A stretch of 64,000 nt of DNA from Yersinia alsatica (GCF_902170305.1 NZ_CABHWW010000014.1:186001-250000), one strand, 5' to 3'; counted from the first letter of the stretch, positions 9,426 through 21,178 are shown. Made by a program: numbers and translations. The notes: a model not told the origin generated them from the letters alone.

Positions 9426-9842
9426 ATGAGTGGCGAACACATTGGTGTGCCAGCGCACAGTGAGAAAGTCTGCTTCGATTACACGGAATTTTTGGCCGCT
9501 TCTTGCAAAAAGCGTTGGAGTTTTCTTGATGCTATTTATGGTGTTATGCCAATTTTTGGGATGGTGGTAAAATCGCAAACTGAATTGGAGAGAACCCCGC
9601 AAGAGCGGCTTACGGCCTTGGCTCTACAGGTTTTGTCAACCCAACTTAGTGATGAAACGAATATTGTTCGCTTGATTCGACTAGCGGAGCTGCAGGGCAT
9701 AACCGCGCTGGATATTCAGTTGCCTTATGCTTTGGAAACCGCGCAGCTCGGAGAAATTAAGCAAAAATTTCCGCAGTCGATGGGGCTGAGTCAGAAGGGC
9801 GAATGCTTATCTGTGGACATCTTGGGAACAGAAAATTACTAG
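9426..9842 (+). CDS. Hypothetical protein, 138 aa
   Basis: I do not recognise this protein. The ATG at 9426 has a good ribosome site (AAGGACTGAGGG). The product has no signal peptide or membrane segment. It reads as a soluble, largely helical protein, with a C-terminal half (ALQVLSTQLSDETNIVRLIR; ALDIQLPYALETAQLGEIKQ) that could be a small regulatory or adaptor domain. It is divergent from rstA and converges on ydgI. Coding is supported by length, ribosome site and fit between neighbours, but it could be lineage-specific. Confidence 0.6.
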   Translation: MSGEHIGVPAHSEKVCFDYTEFLAASCKKRWSFLDAIYGVMPIFGMVVKSQTELERTPQERLTALALQVLSTQLSDETNIVRLIRLAELQGITALDIQLPYALETAQLGEIKQKFPQSMGLSQKGECLSVDILGTENY

Positions 9843-9925
9843 CGGCGTTAACAAAATATTCAAATGGACAAACTCGTTTAACTGGCCTGTCCATTTGAGA
9901 TATTTATTTCGCTACTATTTTCAAC

Positions 9926-11317
9926 TCATTGCATTGCGAGCCAGGTTGCCGGGATAGTGGCGATTAACACTAGGCAGATAGCCGCACGTTCCAACGTATT
10001 GAGTAGCCGTAGCCCTTCATGCCCTTTACGTGCATAAATGAATACCGCCAGTCCTGGTGCGTATAGCAGGACAGAGAGCAACAGGTATAATAATCCCGCA
10101 GCATAAATCAGCCACAAGCCATATAAGCAAGCACCAGCGGCTACCACAATCAACCGCCAATCCTGACGTTTTAACGCCACTTTAAACAGAAATGCGCCAA
10201 CCAGAAAGTAGGGCACCAGGATCATTTCTGATGCGATCGTCAGCAAAGTATTGTAATTACTGCCGGTCAGCCAGATAAGGATCAGTGCCACTTGTACCGC
10301 ACAGTTGGTCAACCACAGGGATTTGGCCGGAGCATTGTGTTGATTGTGATGGCGGAATATTTTAGGGAATGCGCCGTGGTTAGCAGCAACCATTGGCACT
10401 TCTGCTGCCATAATGGTCCAGCTCAGGTATGCGCCGCAAACAGAAATAATCAGCCCGGTGGCAATAATAACTTCCCCCCAAGACCCCATCATCTCAACCA
10501 TAATACCGGCCATCGAAGGGTTACGCATGCCAGCCAATTCAGCGCGAGGCACCACCCCAAGGGACAATAACGTAATGAGCAGGTAAACACTGAGTGCGGA
10601 GAGCACCGCCAGCATGGTAGCGCGCCCAACATCTTTTTTATTCCGTGCTCTGGCAGACACCACCACGGCGCCCTCTACACCAATAAAGACCCACAAGGTG
10701 ATCAGCATAGTGTCTTTCACTTGCTGCCATACTGGGGTGTGCAGCGCAATACCGGTAAAATCAAAACTGAAGGTATCGAGGCTGAAGGCGAAACCCGCCA
10801 GAACAATAAAACCACCAATAGGGAGCAGTTTCGCCAATGTGGCAGCCAGATTGATACTGGCGGCAGTTTGCACGCCGCGTAACACCAGAGCATGCACCAA
10901 CCACAGCAGGAAAGATGCCCCCAATAATGCCTGCCAGGTATTTCCTTCACCAAAGATAACGTTGCCCGATTTATCGGTAAAGAAACTCAAGGCGGCAAAA
11001 ACAATCACTAAGTAAGAGACGTTGGCAATCACCGCGCACAGCCAGTAGCCCCAAGCCGAGAAAAAGCCGATAAGGTCGCCAAAACCCTCTTTGGCATAGG
11101 TGAATATTCCACCATCCAGATCAGGGCGCAGGCGCGTTAATAGCAACATCGCAAACGCCAGGAAAATGATCCCCACGCCGGTAATACTCCAGCCAATAAG
11201 CAAGGCTGCCGGGCTGGCAACTTCAGCCATATTTTGCGGCAAGCTGAAGACACCTGCACCCAGCATAGAGCTGAGGACCAGCGCAGTTAGCGCAGTCAGG
11301 CCGAGTTTTTTTTCCAA
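9926..11317 (-). CDS. ydgI: APC-family amino-acid antiporter YdgI (putative arginine/ornithine)
   Basis: An inner-membrane transporter of 463 residues with about 12 hydrophobic segments, close to E. coli YdgI along its length. The N-terminus has the APC-superfamily signature GAGVFSLPQNMAEVASPAAL, and the segment TLWVFIGVEGAVVVSARARN is typical of the basic amino-acid/polyamine antiporter (ArcD) branch. In relatives this branch exchanges arginine for ornithine, but the substrate here is inferred. It is a single gene convergent with the 138-aa gene and sits next to ydgH, as in E. coli. Confidence 0.92.
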   Translation of the reverse strand: MEKKLGLTALTALVLSSMLGAGVFSLPQNMAEVASPAALLIGWSITGVGIIFLAFAMLLLTRLRPDLDGGIFTYAKEGFGDLIGFFSAWGYWLCAVIANVSYLVIVFAALSFFTDKSGNVIFGEGNTWQALLGASFLLWLVHALVLRGVQTAASINLAATLAKLLPIGGFIVLAGFAFSLDTFSFDFTGIALHTPVWQQVKDTMLITLWVFIGVEGAVVVSARARNKKDVGRATMLAVLSALSVYLLITLLSLGVVPRAELAGMRNPSMAGIMVEMMGSWGEVIIATGLIISVCGAYLSWTIMAAEVPMVAANHGAFPKIFRHHNQHNAPAKSLWLTNCAVQVALILIWLTGSNYNTLLTIASEMILVPYFLVGAFLFKVALKRQDWRLIVVAAGACLYGLWLIYAAGLLYLLLSVLLYAPGLAVFIYARKGHEGLRLLNTLERAAICLVLIATIPATWLAMQ

Positions 11318-11534
11318 TTGTGGATCCTGGTTTTTAGAGTATTAATGAATGGTTACTGGCTTTTAAGCAGCATTATATGAGGCGAATATATCAAGACCTG
11401 ACAGATAATAGCCCCAAAATTTTTGGAAGATTTTACGGAGTGGGAAGCGATCATGCAATGATTGGTTATGCGATTTCGGCAAAAAATTATTCAATCAACG
11501 CTCATCAACGGCGGGTATATTACGAGCCAATAAC

Positions 11535-11561
11535 AAAAGGGCAGCTAATGGCTGCCCTTTT
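11535..11561 (-). terminator. Intrinsic terminator of ydgH
   Basis: AAAAGGGCAGC (11535-11545) and GCTGCCCTTTT (11551-11561) form an 11-bp perfect stem with a 5-base loop and flanking T/A runs. It lies just after the ydgH stop codon on the minus strand. The interval 11318-11534, upstream of ydgI, shows no gene. Confidence 0.85.
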
Positions 11562-11580
11562 GATGATTATTCAAACAAAT

Positions 11581-12534
11581 TTATTTGAACAGGTCAGCAC
11601 TCACGCTCAAGTTACCGCCGCTCTTATTCTGCCATTGGCGAGTCACGTGGTAGTACTTAGCCCCTTTTGCCGCCGCACGTTTGGCGACTTCGTGAGAGAC
11701 ATCCGTCATGCTGTTAAAGTGACCAGTGAAGCTAACAGAATCAAACGGCACCATCTGCGCGGCAGTGGTGTTATTCAATTCTTGAATCTGAGTGCCATCT
11801 GGCAGCGTTACGGTGTAACGTTTACCAGTTGATGATTGGGTTTCAAAGAAACGGCCAACATCAGCACTCGGTGTACCTGAAGAGGCCACACCCGGAATTT
11901 CAACATTTGCTGCAGCTGCGCCACCGGCTGCCAGCGCAGCACGACCCGCATCTGAATCCGCAGGAATCACATCCGGGCTTTGTACCACACGTTTGGCGGC
12001 ATCTTCTTTATAGACATAGGCCGTCACGAACTGGTTGCCACCTTGGTTGGCATCGACCTGACGCACGATGAAGAAGGAGTAAGCGCCTTTCTCTTTTGCT
12101 GCTTTGGAAATGGCGTCACTGATATCAGGTTGGCTACGGAAGAAACCGCTGACAGAAACAGTGTCATAAGGTTGCAACGCGTAGGCTTCTGCTTTTGGTA
12201 ATTCTTTAACACCATTAAAGACGCGATACTGGGTCTCTTTGCTCACTTCCGGTGCATCATTATGATAAACATCGGCCGTTACACGCCAGTTGCCGCCATT
12301 ATTGTTGCTGTTGATATCTTGGATATAGAAAGAGTCTGCGCCCAATTTATCAGCACGGCGGGATACCGCATCAGCTGCTTCATTGATTGCATTAAACCGG
12401 CCAGTAATAGTAATGCGATCAAAGGGCTTGATGGCTGCTGCTTGCTCTGGAGCGAGTTCTTTTGCCGCATGTGCAGCAGAAAGCGCGGTGAGTGATAGCA
12501 ATGCCGATGCGATGATCGTGTATTTCAGCTTCAT
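11581..12534 (-). CDS. ydgH: Periplasmic DUF1471 protein YdgH
   Basis: A secreted protein of about 317 residues with a signal peptide cleaved near SAAHA/AK. It contains three copies of the YdgH/BhsA/McbA (DUF1471) fold. Each begins with a similar phrase: PFDRITITGRFNAINEAADA, PYDTVSVSGFFRSQPDISDA and PFDSVSFTGHFNSMTDVSHE. The single-domain relatives BhsA and McbA are stress and biofilm proteins; the three-domain YdgH has no firm function known to me. The ATG at 12534 has AAAGGA upstream and a good signal peptide, so it is preferred to the in-frame start at 12558. A terminator follows. Confidence 0.93.
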   Translation of the reverse strand: MKLKYTIIASALLSLTALSAAHAAKELAPEQAAAIKPFDRITITGRFNAINEAADAVSRRADKLGADSFYIQDINSNNNGGNWRVTADVYHNDAPEVSKETQYRVFNGVKELPKAEAYALQPYDTVSVSGFFRSQPDISDAISKAAKEKGAYSFFIVRQVDANQGGNQFVTAYVYKEDAAKRVVQSPDVIPADSDAGRAALAAGGAAAANVEIPGVASSGTPSADVGRFFETQSSTGKRYTVTLPDGTQIQELNNTTAAQMVPFDSVSFTGHFNSMTDVSHEVAKRAAAKGAKYYHVTRQWQNKSGGNLSVSADLFK

Positions 12535-13002
12535 AAAAAATCCTTTCGCCTTGCGCATTAACGTTGATACGTGCGGAACAATTGATGTGTAACAGAATAG
12601 CAGATGATTATTACATGTAATAATGGCGAGTGTCTCCGCAATTTATATGACTTAGTATATGAATTATGAAGTTCAGCCGCCCGGTACTTTACATTAAGAA
12701 TCGATATAAGCTTTACGAATAATGGCTTTAACGTCATAAGTGCTGATTATTTACATTTTTCTAACTTAATCCCGCGCGGTGACTGGGTTGTACCACATTG
12801 AGAAAACTTATTATTTTGGCGCAAAGTTGCAGGACAAGCCGCTAGTAATTATTCTTTCTATAGTGAATTATACAGAGTTCTTTCCACCTGCCAGTTTTAG
12901 TGAAAAAACTGCGTCTGTTGCGCACACAGATATGGATCATCAGTCACATTTTCAGTAGGTTATAGGGAGCTATAGCGAAGCAGGTTTTTATCATAGGGCA
13001 AT

Positions 13003-13126
13003 TACCCAAAGTATTTGAAACAGCGGGTAGGCAGCAAACGAATAAATCTCGGTGAGCTGACGTAGGTCAGTGATTCGGGAGCAAGAGAGCAGCTAACACC
13101 CCTGCAGCTTCAAATATGCAGGGTAT
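13003..13126. repeat. Palindromic intergenic repeat (Yersinia-type, about 124 bp)
   Basis: The ends are inverted copies: TACCCAAAGTATTTGAA on the left and TTCAAATATGCAGGGTA on the right. Inside is a smaller palindrome (CTGACGTAGGTCAG). This layout matches a short non-coding repeat found many times between genes in Yersinia and relatives, as I recall it. It ends about 40 bases before pntA, so it may be transcribed in the pntA leader. The rest of the 12535-13166 gap shows no gene. Confidence 0.65.
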
Positions 13127-13154
13127 GACAATACTCATCATCAAAGACAGGTAA

Positions 13155-14693
<1,539 letters not shown>

Positions 14694-14811
14694 GTTTATA
14701 TAAAGCCGGGCTTGCCGAAAGTGCAGGCGGGTAAAGCTGAGTTGATGAAAATGTTGATTAAAAAAATTTTGCTGATGAAAACAGTGTCATACAAAAATAA
14801 AGGAGTAACTG

Positions 14812-16203
14812 ATGTCTAGTGGTCTTGTTACAGCTGCGTACATAGTTGCTGCGATTCTATTTATTTTCAGTTTGGCTGGGCTGTCGCGCCACGAAACATC
14901 CAAACAAGGTAACACCTTTGGTGTGACCGGTATGGCCATCGCGCTTATCGCGACCATTCTGGGGCCAGACTCAGGCAATGTTGCTTGGATTATCATTGCT
15001 ATGGTGATTGGTGGGGCAATCGGTATTTATCTGGCGAAGAAAGTCGAAATGACTGAAATGCCGGAACTGGTGGCTATCTTACACAGCTTCGTGGGTCTGG
15101 CGGCGGTTCTGGTTGGCTTTAACAGTTATCTGGATCATGGCCCAGTGGTCATGGATGCGGTGATGGTGAATATTCACCTGACCGAAGTGTTCTTGGGGAT
15201 CTTTATCGGTGCGGTGACCTTCACCGGTTCTATTGTTGCCTTCGGTAAATTACGTGGGATTATCTCCTCCAAGCCGCTGATGCTGCCACAACGCCATAAG
15301 TTGAACTTGGTCGCGCTGGTTGTTTCATTCTTGCTGATGATTCTGTTTGTCAGAACCGATAGCGTCGCGCTGCAAGTGGTCGCACTGCTATTGATGACCT
15401 TGATTGCTTTGGGCTTCGGCTGGCACTTGGTTGCATCCATTGGGGGTGCAGACATGCCAGTGGTGGTCTCGATGCTGAACTCCTACTCCGGTTGGGCCGC
15501 AGCAGCAGCAGGTTTCATGCTCAGCAACGACCTGTTGATTGTAACCGGTGCATTAGTCGGTTCTTCCGGTGCGATCCTGTCGTACATCATGTGTAAAGCG
15601 ATGAACCGTTCGTTTATTAGCGTGATTGCCGGCGGCTTTGGTACTGATGGCTCTTCTACTGGTGATGCCGAAGAGATGGGCGAATACCGTGAAACTACAG
15701 CGGAAGAAGTGGCCGACCTGCTGAAAAATGCTAGCTCGGTTATCATCACCCCTGGCTATGGTATGGCAGTTGCACAAGCTCAGTACCCCGTTGCGGAAAT
15801 TACGGCAAAACTGCAAGCCCGTGGGATCAAAGTGCGCTTTGGTATTCATCCGGTAGCTGGGCGTTTGCCTGGCCATATGAACGTGTTATTGGCGGAAGCT
15901 AAAGTGCCTTATGACGTGGTGCTGGAGATGGACGAAATCAATGATGATTTCCCAAGCACCGATGTGGTATTGGTGATTGGTGCCAACGACACCGTTAACC
16001 CAGCCGCACTCGAAGATCCGCGCAGCCCGATTGCCGGTATGCCAGTGTTGGAAGTGTGGAAAGCGCAAAGTGTCATTGCCTTTAAACGTTCAATGAATAC
16101 CGGCTATGCTGGCGTTCAGAACCCATTGTTCTTCAAAGACAATACTCAGATGTTGTTCGGCGATGCTAAAGACAGCGTAGAAGCCATCTTACGTGCGTTG
16201 TAA
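14812..16203 (+). CDS. pntB: NAD(P) transhydrogenase subunit beta PntB
   Basis: The 463-residue partner of PntA. It has about nine N-terminal membrane helices (domain II, proton channel) and a C-terminal NADP-binding domain III from about residue 285. That domain includes [37 protein letters not shown] and [10 protein letters not shown], all hallmarks of this subunit. A ribosome site (AAAGGAG) precedes the ATG. The 118-base gap from pntA contains no obvious terminator, so the two genes should be co-transcribed. An intrinsic terminator follows. Confidence 0.97.
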   Translation: MSSGLVTAAYIVAAILFIFSLAGLSRHETSKQGNTFGVTGMAIALIATILGPDSGNVAWIIIAMVIGGAIGIYLAKKVEMTEMPELVAILHSFVGLAAVLVGFNSYLDHGPVVMDAVMVNIHLTEVFLGIFIGAVTFTGSIVAFGKLRGIISSKPLMLPQRHKLNLVALVVSFLLMILFVRTDSVALQVVALLLMTLIALGFGWHLVASIGGADMPVVVSMLNSYSGWAAAAAGFMLSNDLLIVTGALVGSSGAILSYIMCKAMNRSFISVIAGGFGTDGSSTGDAEEMGEYRETTAEEVADLLKNASSVIITPGYGMAVAQAQYPVAEITAKLQARGIKVRFGIHPVAGRLPGHMNVLLAEAKVPYDVVLEMDEINDDFPSTDVVLVIGANDTVNPAALEDPRSPIAGMPVLEVWKAQSVIAFKRSMNTGYAGVQNPLFFKDNTQMLFGDAKDSVEAILRAL

Positions 16204-16224
16204 TCGTTAGTGTTGTAGCTGAAA

Positions 16225-16253
16225 AAGGGCCACTGATGTGGCCCTTCTTTTTT
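16225..16253 (+). terminator. Intrinsic terminator of pntAB
   Basis: AAGGGCCAC and GTGGCCCTT form a 9-bp stem with a TGAT loop followed by CTTTTTT, about 20 bases after the pntB stop. It can also serve the convergent uspE gene. Confidence 0.85.
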
Positions 16254-16286
16254 GGCATTAAATTTGAAAATCAGATGAGAGGGCGA

Positions 16287-17243
16287 TTATTCATCATCTT
16301 CGTGGTCTTCATCACTTTCAATCGGGCAAGTAAAACCTTCTGGTTTAATGGCCAATAAATCACATTTAAGATGGTCGATCACATGTTCGGTGGTGTTACC
16401 GATAAAGGCGGCAGATAGCCCGGTGCGCCCCAAAGTACCCAGCACCACTACCCCGGCGCGTAAATGCTCAGCTAAGTCCGGGATAACTTCTTCAGGTAAT
16501 CCTTTCTCCACATGAGTGAATTTTTCGTCAATACCAAACTGCTGACGTAATGCTTTCATCGCCACCAAATGCTGACCGCGAATAGCATCGTTGTAGACAC
16601 TCGGGTCAAAATCAGGCAATTCAATAGCAATATTGATCGGCGTTACCGGATAGGCGCTGATTAAATGCACCTGAGTTTGGTTAACATGCTCAGCCAGTTC
16701 TCTGGTTTCTTTCACTAAACGTAGATTGAGAGGGTCGTGCAGGGGATCTTCGCTGGATAAGTTGACGGCCACCAATGCGGTACCACCTTCCGGCCAAGGT
16801 TGGTCTTTTACCATCCACACCGGGCATGGACATTTACGTAATAAGTGCCAGTCAGTTGGGGTGAAAATAATGGATTCCAATCGGTCATGTTGATGAGCCA
16901 TTTTTAGCAACAAATCGTGCTTATATTTCAGGACTTCCTGAATAATGGCTTCATACGGGCGATTGTGCCATACCACTTTGATTTCAATGGGCACGCCAGC
17001 ATCAAGATAAAATCGGCACTGTTCGCTGATCCATGCTGAGCGTTGGCTAATGACCCCTTTGCGCATAGCCGTGCGCTCATCCGGGGACAGCAGGGTGGTC
17101 ATGTCATATGACAAGTCATAAATAGCTAAAAATGCTTTGATTGCGCCGCCATTACGCTGCACAAGATAAACTGCACGTCTTAATGCAGGCTGATCATCCT
17201 GATTGGGGTCAATAGCCACCAGAATATTCTGATACTTTGCCAT
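16287..17243 (-). CDS. uspE: Universal stress protein UspE (tandem Usp domains)
   Basis: A 318-residue cytosolic protein made of two universal-stress-protein domains. The first starts [20 protein letters not shown] and the second at about residue 155 ([14 protein letters not shown]). The second ends with the ATP-loop-like [20 protein letters not shown]. Length and sequence agree with UspE (YdaA). The gene lies immediately downstream of fnr on the same strand, the usual enterobacterial arrangement. UspE contributes to stress survival and motility/adhesion phenotypes in relatives. The C-terminus is very acidic. Confidence 0.95.
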   Translation of the reverse strand: MAKYQNILVAIDPNQDDQPALRRAVYLVQRNGGAIKAFLAIYDLSYDMTTLLSPDERTAMRKGVISQRSAWISEQCRFYLDAGVPIEIKVVWHNRPYEAIIQEVLKYKHDLLLKMAHQHDRLESIIFTPTDWHLLRKCPCPVWMVKDQPWPEGGTALVAVNLSSEDPLHDPLNLRLVKETRELAEHVNQTQVHLISAYPVTPINIAIELPDFDPSVYNDAIRGQHLVAMKALRQQFGIDEKFTHVEKGLPEEVIPDLAEHLRAGVVVLGTLGRTGLSAAFIGNTTEHVIDHLKCDLLAIKPEGFTCPIESDEDHEDDE

Positions 17244-17325
17244 AGTGTCTCCTTACTACCGTGAATTAACAGTATGTTAGTTAAAGAGTAAACCATGAAA
17301 GTGAAAGAGGACAGGGAGAGAGCAA

Positions 17326-17374
17326 ATCAGACCAATAAATAAGAGTTATCCTCTTGGGCATTTATTGATCTGAT
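17326..17374. repeat. Long nested inverted repeat between fnr and uspE
   Basis: ATCAGACCAATAAAT (17326-17340) pairs with ATTTATTGATCTGAT (17360-17374) with one mismatch, and AAGAG/CTCTT is nested in the loop. It begins a few bases after the fnr stop codon, so it may form the 3' end of the fnr transcript or a processing site. There is no clear T-run. Confidence 0.5.
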
Positions 17375-17381
17375 ATCCGAC

Positions 17382-18134
17382 TTAAAGATTAGGTCTTGGA
17401 TTACCGGCTAACTGGGCCAACGCTTCGGTATTCTCAATGGTGATGTACTTGCCTTTCACACTCAGAATATCGCTTTTCTGGAAACGGCCCAACAAGCGGC
17501 TGATAGTTTCTACCGTCAACCCTAAATAGTTGCCGATATCACCGCGCGTCATGGTCAGACGGAACTCACGTGGAGAGAAGCCACGTTGAGCAAAGCGGCG
17601 CGAAAGATTATAAATAAAGGCGGCCAGACGCTCTTCTGCATTCTTTTTAGAAAGCAGCAAAATCATGTCTTGATCACCTTTTATCTCGCCACTCATCAGG
17701 CGCATCATCTGCTGGCGCAGATTTGGCATTTTGCCGGATAAGTCATCCAGTGTATCAAACGGGATTTCGCACACCATGGAAGTTTCCAATGCCTGAGCAA
17801 AGCTTGGGTGCTGCAAGTTACTGATAGCATCAAAACCGACTAAATCGCCCGCCAGATGGAAACCGGTAATCTGCTCATCACCTTCTTCGGTAATGGTATA
17901 ACTTTTAATGGTCCCGGAACGGATGGCATACAGGGATTTGAGTTCATCACCTGCTTTAAACAGCGCCTGTCCTTTCTGAATAGGTTTTTTCCTTTCAATG
18001 ATATTGTCGAGCTGGTCCAGCTCGTTTTCATTTAAGGTAAACGGAATACAGAGCTGGCTGATACTGCAATCCTGACAGTGAATTGCACAACCACCAGACT
18101 GAATACGTCGGATTACGCGTTTTTCCGGGATCAT
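17382..18134 (-). CDS. fnr: Anaerobic regulator FNR
   Basis: A 250-residue CRP/FNR-family regulator that senses oxygen through a [4Fe-4S] cluster. All four cluster ligands of the E. coli protein are present: Cys20, Cys23, Cys29 and Cys122. A cyclic-nucleotide-binding fold spans roughly residues 30-150. The C-terminal helix-turn-helix includes [14 protein letters not shown], with the Glu/Ser/Arg set that reads TTGAT half-sites. Length equals that of E. coli FNR. An FNR site upstream suggests autoregulation. Confidence 0.98.
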   Translation of the reverse strand: MIPEKRVIRRIQSGGCAIHCQDCSISQLCIPFTLNENELDQLDNIIERKKPIQKGQALFKAGDELKSLYAIRSGTIKSYTITEEGDEQITGFHLAGDLVGFDAISNLQHPSFAQALETSMVCEIPFDTLDDLSGKMPNLRQQMMRLMSGEIKGDQDMILLLSKKNAEERLAAFIYNLSRRFAQRGFSPREFRLTMTRGDIGNYLGLTVETISRLLGRFQKSDILSVKGKYITIENTEALAQLAGNPRPNL

Positions 18135-18152
18135 AGGGTATTCCCATTAATA

Positions 18153-18166
18153 TTGATATGCGTCAA
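18153..18166 (-). promoter_or_regulatory. FNR box at the fnr promoter
   Basis: The minus strand reads TTGACGCATATCAA, one mismatch from the FNR consensus TTGATNNNNATCAA. It lies 19 bases upstream of the fnr ATG, a place where it could block transcription initiation. This fits known negative autoregulation of fnr in E. coli. Confidence 0.75.
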
Positions 18167-18206
18167 TTTTAACATCTTTTCTTGCGTCTGATAAGAGCAA
18201 CAATAG

Positions 18207-18725
18207 TTAGCGTGCTAAAAGATAACCCTCATGCATTAATAACCAGCGTTTTCGCTCCACGCCACCGGCATAACCAGTCAATGCACCTTGTTGCCCAATC
18301 ACCCGGTGGCAGGGGACAACAATGGAGATTGGATTCAGGCCATTTGCCATCCCAACCGCTCTGGACGCCGTTGGGCGGTTAATTCGCTTTGCTAACTCGC
18401 CATAGGTAATCGTCTCACCACAGGGGATTTTGCGTAATTGATCCCAGACCTGACGCTGAAAATCAGTACCGGCGGTCTTAACCGGTAAATTATCAATAAT
18501 ATTGAGCTCACCGGCAAAATAGCGTTGCATGCTCTCGCTTAAACCGCCGGGATTACGTTTTTCAACCAGCGTAAAGCTATTTTTGCCGTAATGATTGTTT
18601 AGCAATTTTATCAGCCGATCATAATGATCAGTCCAATCGATGGCCCGTAACCGGTGTTCTTCATCTGCAATGAGCAACAGTTCACCCTGAGGCGTTGTCA
18701 TCCTATCAATCAAAAACGTTTCCAT
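18207..18725 (-). CDS. ogt: Methylated-DNA--protein-cysteine methyltransferase Ogt
   Basis: A 172-residue DNA repair protein that removes O6-alkylguanine and O4-alkylthymine lesions by transferring the alkyl group to its own cysteine. The active site is PCHRVIG with Cys139. The DNA-binding part has TYGELAKRINRPTASRAVGM, with the arginine finger in SRAV. The length fits Ogt (171 residues in E. coli) rather than the larger Ada. It follows the fnr region in the same orientation, as in E. coli. Confidence 0.95.
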   Translation of the reverse strand: METFLIDRMTTPQGELLLIADEEHRLRAIDWTDHYDRLIKLLNNHYGKNSFTLVEKRNPGGLSESMQRYFAGELNIIDNLPVKTAGTDFQRQVWDQLRKIPCGETITYGELAKRINRPTASRAVGMANGLNPISIVVPCHRVIGQQGALTGYAGGVERKRWLLMHEGYLLAR

Positions 18726-19014
18726 AAGTCTCCGCTATCTTGCTGTCATTGGTTGATGAAAATCTGCAACGGTGAATATTTTACTGGCAATTATTGCATG
18801 AAAAAGAGCTTCGATAGATCACTATCCGGATGTGAAAGCAAAAAGCTGTTCTTATTGCGGCATTAATCGCATAACACAGAAAGTTTAGTTATAAGGTCGG
18901 GGTGGGCGAAGTGAGTTTTAGCCGCTAGGATGAGAGTTTGTGAACGCGGTTTGTAATCATATTGCTGGCGGAAATACTGCTGGCGAAATCCATCTAATAT
19001 CAGGTAGCCCATTC

Positions 19015-19803
19015 ATGTCCAATACCCTGTTGTATCCTCTATTACGTGATGGTGAACCGCCGGCGGCGGCTATTGAACGTCCAGCAAGTCGCTCACCTTT
19101 TATTTTACTGGCAGATCATGCCGGGCAGCGCATTCCGGCTCAGTTAGGTGATTTGGGATTACCCACCGGAGAGATTGATCGGCACATCGGCTGGGATATT
19201 GGTTCACTGGCTACCGCGCAACTGCTTAGCCAGTATCTTGATGCCACATTGATTCACCAGCGCTATTCGCGCTTAGTGATTGATTGTAACCGCACCCCGG
19301 GGATCGCCAGCTCTATTCCTGAAATCTCGGAGCACACGCGGATTATACGTAACATCGGCGTGACGATAGAAGAGGCCGAAGCCCGTGGTGCTGAGGTATT
19401 CCAGCCGTATCATGATTTGATTACACAAACACTTAATCGGCGTCGTGATAGTGGGCAGCCCAGTGTCATTATCTCGATGCATAGCTTTACACCCTCATTT
19501 AAAAATAACGATCGCCCGTGGCAAATTGGGACCTTATTTAATCGTAACCCGGCCTTTGCTTTGCAATTGATTGAGCTTTTACAACAAGATAGCTCGCTGA
19601 ATGTCGGGATTAACCAACCTTACGCCATGACGGATGCAACAGACTTTACTCTGCCATTCCATGCCGAACGTCGGCAATTACCTTATGTGGGTATCGAGAT
19701 TCGTCAGGATCTTATTACGCAACAAGCGGGGCAGGAGCAATGGGCTCATCGTCTGGCAACACTATTACCACAGGTATTAGCGACATTAAATGGTGCAAAA
19801 TAA
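19015..19803 (+). CDS. N-formylglutamate amidohydrolase family protein
   Basis: About 262 residues, belonging to the N-formylglutamate amidohydrolase (FGase) family of metal-dependent amidases. Family blocks seen are FILLADHAGQRIP, DRHIGWDIGS, LVIDCNRTP, ISMHSFTP and YVGIEIRQDLI; the His and Glu residues there are the likely metal ligands. The classical enzyme acts in histidine breakdown, but no hut genes are nearby, so the substrate is open. The ATG at 19015 gives a typical N-terminus; the frame stays open to a GTG at 18940, so the start is uncertain. A single gene with no clear operon. Confidence 0.8.
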   Translation: MSNTLLYPLLRDGEPPAAAIERPASRSPFILLADHAGQRIPAQLGDLGLPTGEIDRHIGWDIGSLATAQLLSQYLDATLIHQRYSRLVIDCNRTPGIASSIPEISEHTRIIRNIGVTIEEAEARGAEVFQPYHDLITQTLNRRRDSGQPSVIISMHSFTPSFKNNDRPWQIGTLFNRNPAFALQLIELLQQDSSLNVGINQPYAMTDATDFTLPFHAERRQLPYVGIEIRQDLITQQAGQEQWAHRLATLLPQVLATLNGAK

Positions 19804-19946
19804 GTGGTGGAATATGTATTTCCCCGATAAATATCTGTTTTGCATCAATGATCAAATGGGACTTATGACTAGCAGCAATTAATTGGCTATTATCGACCTT
19901 AACCATCACATTTTATTCATAACATGATCCTAAGGTTGACTATCAC

Positions 19947-20465
19947 GTGGAATCTAAGCCTGCGCGTATCCTGATCAGTGCCTGTTTAATGGGAAAACCT
20001 GTTCGTTATAACGGCAGTGCTCTGTCTGTTCATGATGAAATTATTCAACGCTGGCAGGATGAAGGGCGACTGGTTCTGGTTTGCCCTGAGTTAGCCGCCG
20101 GTATGCCGGTACCGCGCCCTCCGGCTGAAATCCAGCAAGGTAATGGCGAGGCCGTGCTACAAGGGCAGGCGCGGGTGATTGAACAATGGGGTAATGATGT
20201 TAGCCGGGAGTTTCTGCAAGGCGCTTATCAGGCATTGGACGTGGCACAAAAACACCATTGTAAACTCGCCATTCTGACAGAAGGCAGCCCATCCTGCGGG
20301 AGTAGCCGTATTTATGATGGTCATTTTAGGGGTACTCAACGTACTGGTCAGGGGGTAACCACGGCACTATTACGTCGCCACGGGATCACCGTGTTCAGCC
20401 ATCTTCAACTTGAACAAGCAGATGATTTTTTGCGAAGCTGTTCACAAATCAAGGTTGAAAATTAA
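19947..20465 (+). CDS. DUF523 family protein
   Basis: A 172-residue protein of the DUF523 family. It has the conserved opening ILISACLMGKPVRYNGS, then LVCPELAAGMPVPRPPAEI and the C-terminal EGSPSCGSSRIYDG. The conserved cysteines (SACLMG, VCPE, PSCG) suggest a metal, Fe-S or thiol site, but no function is established to my knowledge. Translation starts at a GTG (19947) with TAAGG upstream. In many bacteria such domains accompany DUF1722 or photolyase genes; none is seen here. Confidence 0.8.
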   Translation: MESKPARILISACLMGKPVRYNGSALSVHDEIIQRWQDEGRLVLVCPELAAGMPVPRPPAEIQQGNGEAVLQGQARVIEQWGNDVSREFLQGAYQALDVAQKHHCKLAILTEGSPSCGSSRIYDGHFRGTQRTGQGVTTALLRRHGITVFSHLQLEQADDFLRSCSQIKVEN

Positions 20466-20573
20466 TCAAATGTCATAAAAACACGGTACACTGTATAAAT
20501 AAACAGTGGTTACGTAACAATCGTATCTTTGATCACTTAATTTTGCTTGAAACCATTAAGTCGAGGTAGCGAT

Positions 20574-21047
20574 ATGACATTTAAGATAGTTGAAAAACAA
20601 CCGCAACACGTCGTCAGTATCCGGGTGGTTGGCCCTTATCATGAGACCATCCCACTAGGATTTGACCAACTTTCATCGCTCTATGCTCAGCACCAAATCC
20701 CCGGCCGAGACTGGCTAGCACTGTATTGGGATAACCCAGAAACCAATCCTCCGGCCCAATTGCGAGCTGATGTGTCGCTATCGGTCGCAGATGACTATGT
20801 CTTGCCTGAAGAACTCAATAATCAACTGCAATTACAAGTGATCCCCGGTGGTTGGTATGCGGTGTATAGCACTCGAGTAACAGATGATGATTACGCCAAA
20901 GCATGGGGTGAATTGTATCACCAGCATCTGCCGCAAAGTGGCTATCGCCCAGCGGACGGCGCATGTTACGAGGTTTACCTTAATGACGGCAGGAGTGATG
21001 GATATTTTGATATTGATATTTATCAATCAGTTGAGAAAGCGCAATAA
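20574..21047 (+). CDS. GyrI/SbmC-like protein
   Basis: A protein of 157 residues with the GyrI-like (small-molecule-binding SHS2) fold, similar over its length to E. coli SbmC/GyrI. Shared blocks are VGPYHETIPLGFDQL, ALYWDNPETNPPAQLRADV, GGWYAVYSTRV and CYEVYLNDGRSDGYFDIDIY. E. coli SbmC protects gyrase from toxins such as microcin B17. The ATG at 20574 has GAGGT upstream and gives the family length, so the frame's earlier start at 20547 is not used. It is encoded alone. Confidence 0.8.
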   Translation: MTFKIVEKQPQHVVSIRVVGPYHETIPLGFDQLSSLYAQHQIPGRDWLALYWDNPETNPPAQLRADVSLSVADDYVLPEELNNQLQLQVIPGGWYAVYSTRVTDDDYAKAWGELYHQHLPQSGYRPADGACYEVYLNDGRSDGYFDIDIYQSVEKAQ

Positions 21048-21178
21048 AGTGCAGCAGCAGCCGGGTTAGCCAGTTCGGCTGCTGACTCAAACCATCTTTG
21101 TATTCATCTTTATTCTTTATATTGAAGCCACTGATGATAGCCAAGGCTCATTCTTTTTGCGGGTGTCTACTGCCACTT

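Noticed and set aside
9926-11317. Long open frames antisense to ydgI (10292-10570, 10614-11015)
   Set aside because: They are shadows of the ydgI coding frame without ribosome sites or recognisable protein features.
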